Below, piece by piece: positions 59,156 through 64,000 of a stretch of DNA of 64,000 bases. The stretch is taken from contig NZ_CP022736.1 in the NCBI RefSeq assembly GCF_002257565.1, forward strand, positions 620,001-684,000, given 5' to 3'. The stretch comes from Herbaspirillum sp. meg3. Its GTDB lineage: Bacteria > Pseudomonadota > Gammaproteobacteria > Burkholderiales > Burkholderiaceae_D. Numbering within the stretch: the first letter of the stretch is position 1; each line of letters begins with the position of its first letter. Both the position numbers and the translations under genes were made by a program. The notes below the pieces were generated by a model. That model did no database searches and was not told the origin of the DNA. It saw only the letters and a program-made list of their open reading frames with translations.

Positions 59156-60049
59156 ATGTCTAAAAATGTTGGTGTGATCGGTCTGGGAGCAATGGGTCTG
59201 GGTGTTGCGCGCTCGCTGCTGCGTGCAGGGTTCAAGGTGCACGCCTGTGACGTGCGCAAGGAAGTGCTGGATAAGTTTGCTGCCGAGGGCGGCGTTGCCT
59301 GCGCCAACCCTGCCGAGATGGGCAAGGCCGTCGACGTGGTCGTCACGCTGGTGGTCAATGCTGCGCAAACCGAGACCGTGTTGTTTGGCGAGAACGGCGC
59401 CGCATCGACATTGAAGCCCGGCAGTGTCGTGATTTCCAGTGCCACGGTCGCGCCGGATTTCTCGATCGCATTGGGTCAGCGTCTCGCTGAAAAAGGTTTG
59501 CTCATGCTGGACGCGCCGGTGTCAGGGGGTGCTGCGCGCGCCGCATCGGGCGAGATGACAATGATGACCTCCGGCCCGGCCGACGTCTACGCAAAGATCG
59601 AAGACGTATTGACAGGCATGGCCGGTAAAGTCTATCGCCTGGGTGATGTCCACGGTGTCGGCTCCAAGGTCAAGATCATCAACCAATTGCTGGCGGGCGT
59701 GCATATTGCCGCATCGGCGGAAGCCATGGCACTGGGTCTGCGTGAGGGCGTCAACGCCGATGCCTTGTATGAAGTCATCACGCACAGCGCCGGTAATTCG
59801 TGGATGTTTGAAAATCGCGTACCGCATATTCTCAATGGCGACTACACGCCGCTGTCGGCTGTCGATATTTTCGTCAAGGATCTGGGCCTGGTGCTGGACA
59901 CTGCTCGCCGCAGCAAATTCCCACTGCCGCTGTCGGCTGCCGCACATCAGATGTTCATGATGGCGTCGACCGCCGGTCATGGCGGCGAAGATGATTCCGC
60001 CGTGATCAAGATTTTCCCGGGTATCGATCTGCCGCCGTCAAAAAAGTAA
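59156..60049 (+). CDS. ltnD: L-threonate dehydrogenase
   Basis: LtnD oxidises L-threonate to 2-oxo-tetronate with NAD+. The 297-residue protein is a beta-hydroxyacid dehydrogenase with the Rossmann loop GVIGLGAMGLGVARSLL, the substrate motif DAPVSGGAARAASGEMTMM, and the catalytic Lys in GVGSKVKIINQLLAGVHIAASAEAMAL. Assignment over other 3-hydroxyacid dehydrogenases rests on the following otnK-otnC genes. The ATG at 59156 follows GTGGAG; an upstream ATG at 59144 is inside that site. Confidence 0.9.
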   Translation: MSKNVGVIGLGAMGLGVARSLLRAGFKVHACDVRKEVLDKFAAEGGVACANPAEMGKAVDVVVTLVVNAAQTETVLFGENGAASTLKPGSVVISSATVAPDFSIALGQRLAEKGLLMLDAPVSGGAARAASGEMTMMTSGPADVYAKIEDVLTGMAGKVYRLGDVHGVGSKVKIINQLLAGVHIAASAEAMALGLREGVNADALYEVITHSAGNSWMFENRVPHILNGDYTPLSAVDIFVKDLGLVLDTARRSKFPLPLSAAAHQMFMMASTAGHGGEDDSAVIKIFPGIDLPPSKK

Positions 60050-60086
60050 ACACAGCAAACACAGCATAGCAACACAGGAGTTGACC

Positions 60087-61379
60087 ATGTCTCAAGCCCA
60101 AGCCAAGCCTCTACTCGGCTGCATCGCCGACGATTTTACCGGCGCGACCGATCTCGCCAACATGCTGGTGCGCGGCGGTATGCGTACTGTGCAAACCATC
60201 GGTATCCCTGAGCAAATGCCCGCCGTCGAAGTCGACGCGCTGGTGATCGCACTCAAGTCGCGCACGATTCCTGCCGCCGAAGCGGTCGAGCAATCGCTGG
60301 CTGCGTTGCGCTGGTTGCAGCAGCAAGGCTGCACGCAATTCTTCTTCAAGTATTGCTCCACGTTTGACTCCACCGACGCCGGCAACATCGGCCAGGTGAC
60401 CGACGCGTTGCTCAAAGAACTGGGTGCTGACTTCACCATTGCCTGCCCGGCTTTCCCGGAGAACGGCCGCACCATTTATCGCGGCTATCTCTTCGTCGCC
60501 GACGCGCTGCTCAATGAGTCGGGGATGGAAAATCATCCGCTTACGCCGATGACCGATGCCAATCTCGTGCGCGTGCTGCAACGTCAGACCGAGTCCAAGG
60601 TCGGCCTGGTGCGTTATGACACGGTGGCCAAGGATGCCGCTGCCGTGACTGAACGCTTCACAGCGCTGCGTACTGATGGCGTGAAGATGGCCATCGCTGA
60701 CGCCGTCTCCGATCGTGATTTGTACGTGTTGGGCGAGGCATGCGCTGAGTTGAAACTGGTCACAGGCGGTTCAGGCATTGCACTCGGCTTGCCGGAGAAT
60801 TTCCGCCGTGCCGGATTGCTACATGCAGCAGGCGAAGCAGCGCAATTGCCCAAGGTTGATGGCTTGTCGGTGGTGCTGGCAGGCAGCGCCTCGAAGGCCA
60901 CCAACGCGCAGGTCGCCGAGTGGAAGTCGAAGCATCCCGCTTACCGTATCGACCCGCTGGCTTTGGCGCGCGGCGAAGCGGTCGTGGCACAGGCACTGGC
61001 CTTTGCCGACGAACATATCAAGAAAGAACCGGTGCTGATTTACGCCACGGCGACACCCGACGAAGTGAAGTCGGTGCAAAAAGAACTGGGCGTTGCGAAA
61101 GCGGGCCATCTGGTGGAGCAGGCTCTGGCCGATGTTGCCAAGGGTTTGCGCGAACGCGGCGTGCGCCAGTTCGTAGTTGCAGGAGGTGAAACTTCCGGCG
61201 CGGTGGTGCAGGCGCTCGACGTGCGCGCATTGCGCATCGGACCGCAGATCGATCCGGGCGTCCCCGCGACGGCCACGCTCGATGATCAACCGTTGGCACT
61301 CGCGCTGAAGTCGGGCAATTTCGGCAGTGTTGATTTCTTTGAAAAGGCGTTGCGCTTCCTCGGCGGAGCCAAGGAGTGA
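60087..61379 (+). CDS. otnK: 3-oxo-tetronate 4-kinase
   Basis: OtnK (formerly DUF1537/YgbK family) phosphorylates 3-oxo-tetronate at C4 with ATP. The 430-residue protein starts with LLGCIADDFTGATDLANMLVRGGM, contains FFFKYCSTFDSTDAGNIGQVTDAL and CPAFPENGRTIYRGYLFV, and has the C-terminal nucleotide-binding half with LVTGGSGIALGLPEN and FVVAGGETSGAVVQAL. The ATG at 60087 is 6 nt after CAGGAG. It lies 37 nt downstream of ltnD. Confidence 0.95.
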   Translation: MSQAQAKPLLGCIADDFTGATDLANMLVRGGMRTVQTIGIPEQMPAVEVDALVIALKSRTIPAAEAVEQSLAALRWLQQQGCTQFFFKYCSTFDSTDAGNIGQVTDALLKELGADFTIACPAFPENGRTIYRGYLFVADALLNESGMENHPLTPMTDANLVRVLQRQTESKVGLVRYDTVAKDAAAVTERFTALRTDGVKMAIADAVSDRDLYVLGEACAELKLVTGGSGIALGLPENFRRAGLLHAAGEAAQLPKVDGLSVVLAGSASKATNAQVAEWKSKHPAYRIDPLALARGEAVVAQALAFADEHIKKEPVLIYATATPDEVKSVQKELGVAKAGHLVEQALADVAKGLRERGVRQFVVAGGETSGAVVQALDVRALRIGPQIDPGVPATATLDDQPLALALKSGNFGSVDFFEKALRFLGGAKE

Positions 61380-61381
61380 GT

Positions 61382-62026
61382 ATGAACAAAGAGTTCCAAC
61401 TGCGCGAAGAGATCTGCCGCACCGGCGCCAGTCTTTATCAGCGCGGCTATACCGTCGGATCTGCCGGCAACATCAGCGCGCGGCTGCCGGATGGCGAAGG
61501 CTGGCTGATCACGCCGACGGACGCCTGTCTCGGCTATCTCGACCCGGCCAGTATTGCCAAAGTCGATGCGGGCGGCAACTGGGTGTCGGGCGACAAGCCG
61601 TCCAAGACGCTGGCGCTGCACCGCATGGTCTACGACAACAATCCGGAGATGCACGGCGTTGTTCACACGCACTCGACTTATCTGGTCAACCTGACCATCA
61701 AGGGTGTCTGGTCACAGGACGATGTGCTGCCGCCGATTACGCCGTATTACGTGATGAAGGTCGGTCATATCCCATTGATTTCTTATCGTCGTCCGGGCGA
61801 TCCGCTGGTGGCGGAACAAGTGAAGCAACTCGCCAACAAGGTGCGCGGCGTATTGCTTGAGCGCCTCGGTCCGGTGGTGTGGGAAAGCTCTGTGTCCAAG
61901 GCAGCCTACGCATTGGAAGAACTGGAAGAAACCGCCAAGCTGTGGCATCTGGCAGGCGGCAACGTTGCACCTCTGGATGAGGCTGCATTGCGAGAGTTAC
62001 GCGAGGTGTTCAACGCGCGCTGGTAG
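61382..62026 (+). CDS. otnC: 3-oxo-tetronate 4-phosphate decarboxylase
   Basis: OtnC is a class II aldolase-fold enzyme that converts 3-oxo-tetronate 4-phosphate to dihydroxyacetone phosphate and CO2. Family motifs are GYTVGSAGNISARLPDGEGWLITPT, the metal histidines in VVHTHSTY, and the later His in MKVGHIPLI. The 214 residues are typical. The ATG at 61382 lies just after the otnK stop, with AAGGAG at the end of otnK as ribosome binding site, so the two are tightly coupled. Confidence 0.95.
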   Translation: MNKEFQLREEICRTGASLYQRGYTVGSAGNISARLPDGEGWLITPTDACLGYLDPASIAKVDAGGNWVSGDKPSKTLALHRMVYDNNPEMHGVVHTHSTYLVNLTIKGVWSQDDVLPPITPYYVMKVGHIPLISYRRPGDPLVAEQVKQLANKVRGVLLERLGPVVWESSVSKAAYALEELEETAKLWHLAGGNVAPLDEAALRELREVFNARW

Positions 62027-62259
62027 TCATTCAGCGATCCGGATCGGCTCCAACAAAAACAAAAAGCAATCAAACAGGGATGCCGTCCATAACCGGTATC
62101 CCGGCGGCAGCATTCACTTTTTTTGCCGGCCAAGCATCAGCCGATTGGGTATCAGTACGTCAGATTTTTAGATTGCCTGCGCATGTTTCATTCAAGCAGG
62201 CGCCATAAACCAACGGCCGTGGGAGCGGCTGTATTAAATCAACAGGAGATTGTCGTAGC

Positions 62260-63591
62260 ATGACTGCATCAACCACACTCGGAGCCGAGTCTAAGCCTAA
62301 CCAGGGTTCCAGCGCCAACGAACAAGAAAAAAAACGCGTCTATGCAAAAGTATTCTGGCGCATCATGCCTTTCCTCATGCTGTGCTACGTCATCGCGTAT
62401 CTGGATCGCGTCAACGTCGGCTTTGCCAAGCTGCAAATGTCGGTCGACCTCGGCTTCAGCGAAACCGTGTTCGGCCTCGGCGCCGGCGTATTCTTCATCG
62501 GCTACTTCCTCTTCGAAGTGCCAAGCAACATCCTGATGCACAAGGTCGGCGCACGCGTCTGGATTGCCCGCATCATGATCACCTGGGGCATTCTGTCGGC
62601 AGCCTTCATGTACGTTGAAACCCCGATGCAGTTCTATGTGTTGCGCTTCTTGCTCGGGTTGGCTGAAGCCGGCTTCTATCCCGGCATCATCCTGTATCTG
62701 ACTTACTGGTATCCATCGCATCGCCGTGCCAAGGTGATTGCCGTGTTCATGTCGGGTATCCCGGTTGCCGGCATTCTCGGCAACCCGTTGTCGGGCTGGA
62801 TCATGGACGCCTTCCACGGCACCACCGGCATGCACGGCTGGCAATGGATGTTCGTCATCGAAGCGATTCCTGCCGTCCTGATCGGTCTGGCAACACTGGC
62901 CTATCTGGACAACGGCATCGCCAAGGCGAAGTGGCTCAAGGACGACGAAAAGAAATTGCTGGAAGACGAAATCATCGCCGACCAAAAGGGCAAGGAAAGC
63001 GTGCATTCGTTTGCAGACATCGTCGGCGACAAGCGTGTATGGCTGATGTGCCTGATCTATTTCTGCTTCGTCATGGGCCAGTACGGTCTGACACTGTGGA
63101 TGCCGACCCTGGTCAAGGCGACCGGCGTGACCGGCAACCTGCACATTGGTCTGCTGAGCGCGATTCCCTTCGGCTGCGCGATCATCGCAATGAACCTGAT
63201 CGGCCGCAGCGCCGATGCACGCCGCGAACGTCGCTGGCATCTGATCGTGCCTGCCATGATGGGCGCGGTAGGTTTTGTCGGCGCAGCTCTGTTCGCGGAT
63301 AACACCGCCATTTCGATCGCATCGCTGTCGTTGGCCGCTGCTGGTGTGCTGACCTGCGCACCGTTGTTCTGGTCGTTGCCGACTTCTTTCCTGACTGGTG
63401 CTGCGGCTGCGGTTGGTATTGCCGCGATCAATTCGGTCGGTAATCTGGCAGGTTTTGTCAGCCCGTATCTGATCGGTTATCTGAAGGATCTGACGCACAA
63501 CGGCGCCACCGGCATGTACATGCTGGCAATCATGCTGGTGATCGGTTCTGCGGCGGTGCTCAAAACATCGCCTAAACTAGTCAATAAATAA
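62260..63591 (+). CDS. MFS transporter of the anion:cation symporter family
   Basis: This 443-residue permease has twelve helices and the ACS-family markers: IMPFLMLCYVIAYLDRVNVGFAKLQM in helix 1 region, ETVFGLGAGVFFIGYFLFEVPSNILMHKVGARVWIARIMITWG, and LRFLLGLAEAGFYPGIILYLTYWYP. It is the likely importer of threonate or erythronate, given its position between otnC and otnI. A 233-nt gap before it contains a hairpin (62077-62085 with 62094-62102) that may reduce read-through. Confidence 0.9.
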   Translation: MTASTTLGAESKPNQGSSANEQEKKRVYAKVFWRIMPFLMLCYVIAYLDRVNVGFAKLQMSVDLGFSETVFGLGAGVFFIGYFLFEVPSNILMHKVGARVWIARIMITWGILSAAFMYVETPMQFYVLRFLLGLAEAGFYPGIILYLTYWYPSHRRAKVIAVFMSGIPVAGILGNPLSGWIMDAFHGTTGMHGWQWMFVIEAIPAVLIGLATLAYLDNGIAKAKWLKDDEKKLLEDEIIADQKGKESVHSFADIVGDKRVWLMCLIYFCFVMGQYGLTLWMPTLVKATGVTGNLHIGLLSAIPFGCAIIAMNLIGRSADARRERRWHLIVPAMMGAVGFVGAALFADNTAISIASLSLAAAGVLTCAPLFWSLPTSFLTGAAAAVGIAAINSVGNLAGFVSPYLIGYLKDLTHNGATGMYMLAIMLVIGSAAVLKTSPKLVNK

Positions 63592-63610
63592 GCTTTCAAC
63601 AGATTTATCC

Positions 63611-63637
63611 GGCGCGCATCCGAACAAGGTGCGCGCC
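63611..63637 (+). terminator. Intercistronic hairpin between the MFS and otnI genes
   Basis: GGCGCGCA (63611-63618) pairs perfectly with TGCGCGCC (63630-63637). No T tract follows and otnI begins 20 nt later, so it is probably a processing or stability element. Confidence 0.55.
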
Positions 63638-63657
63638 CTCATCCCAAGGAGATCACG

Positions 63658-64000
63658 ATGCTGCGCTTTGCCGCCAACCTGAGCATGATGTACAACGAAC
63701 ATGCTTTCCTCGATCGCTTCGCCGCTGCCGCCAAAGATGGTTTCAGCGGCGTTGAGTTTTTGTTTCCGTATGATTTTCAGCCGGAAGAAATCAAATCGCG
63801 TCTCGATGCCAACGGTCTGACGCAAGCCTTGTTCAATGCGCCGCCCGGCGACTGGGCTGCGGGCGAACGCGGCATTGCTTCCTTGCCTGGACGCGAAGAT
63901 GAATTCAAGCGCAGCATCGACACTGCGCTGAAATACACCAGCGTCATCGGCAACAAGACCTTGCACGTGATGGCCGGCTTGATTCGTCCCGAGCAGGATC
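63658..64000 (+). CDS. otnI: 2-oxo-tetronate isomerase, N-terminal part (cut by window edge)
   Basis: The frame from the ATG at 63658, behind CAAGGAGAT, runs open to the window end for 114 codons. MLRFAANLSMMYNEHAFLDRFAAAAKDGFSGVEFLFPYDF, ALFNAPPGDWAAGERGIASLPGRE and KTLHVMAG are the hallmarks of the hydroxypyruvate isomerase (Hyi)/OtnI family, a TIM-barrel isomerase. In this operon it should convert 2-oxo-tetronate to 3-oxo-tetronate, the step between LtnD and OtnK. Confidence 0.93.
   Translation, partial: MLRFAANLSMMYNEHAFLDRFAAAAKDGFSGVEFLFPYDFQPEEIKSRLDANGLTQALFNAPPGDWAAGERGIASLPGREDEFKRSIDTALKYTSVIGNKTLHVMAGLIRPEQD

Noticed and set aside
62269..63498. Open frame of 409 codons opposite the MFS transporter gene
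   Set aside because: It is an antisense shadow; the plus strand gives a complete twelve-helix transporter.

Overview
The window looks like chromosome of a betaproteobacterium of the Oxalobacteraceae, probably Herbaspirillum-like. The evidence is moderately high GC, a classical betaproteobacterial porin, an SAH riboswitch ahead of ahcY, and the gene orders lpxL-lpxL/metK/ahcY/holin-like/metF and hemA/prfA/prmC. No tRNA, rRNA, CRISPR array, insertion sequence or prophage is visible. Species assignment is inference.

Left part (1-33.7 kb), mostly housekeeping. A partial TraB/GumN gene and a HAD phosphatase are followed by a Fur-type regulator, xerC, a DUF484 gene, a large porin, a Sel1-repeat protein, dapF and two lipid A acyltransferases. 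A methionine/SAM-cycle block follows: metK, riboswitch-controlled ahcY, a small membrane protein and metF. Next come folate cyclo-ligase, a lytic transglycosylase, an NDUFA9-like SDR protein, a GST, cca and a GNAT. Phenylalanine hydroxylase and a fused indolepyruvate ferredoxin oxidoreductase form an aromatic amino acid pair. The minus strand then carries hemA-prfA-dsbB-prmC, an orphan response regulator with an unusual alpha/beta hydrolase, and the minCDE operon.

Middle part (33.8-52 kb), a purine-utilisation island. It contains a BMP-type nucleoside ABC transporter, a second ABC importer of SsuABC type, a Tsx-like nucleoside porin, PuuD urate hydroxylase with a cytochrome c tail, PuuE allantoinase, an allantoin/hydantoin-type racemase, an NCS1 permease, a GntR/FCD regulator, an M20 amidohydrolase-like protein and an adenine deaminase. 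Three long non-coding regions inside it share the palindrome TTGTCGACAA, recurring GCACYAA/TTGGTGC words and, in two cases, sigma-54 promoter matches. The proposed picture is nitrogen-responsive and substrate-responsive control by the GntR protein plus an NtrC-like activator.

Right part (52-64 kb). A small lipoprotein is followed by a polar amino acid ABC transporter translationally coupled to its own GntR regulator. A cytosolic 5'-nucleotidase comes next. The end is a tetronate (threonate/erythronate) catabolic operon: FadR-type regulator, ltnD, otnK, otnC, an MFS transporter and otnI, which is cut by the window edge.
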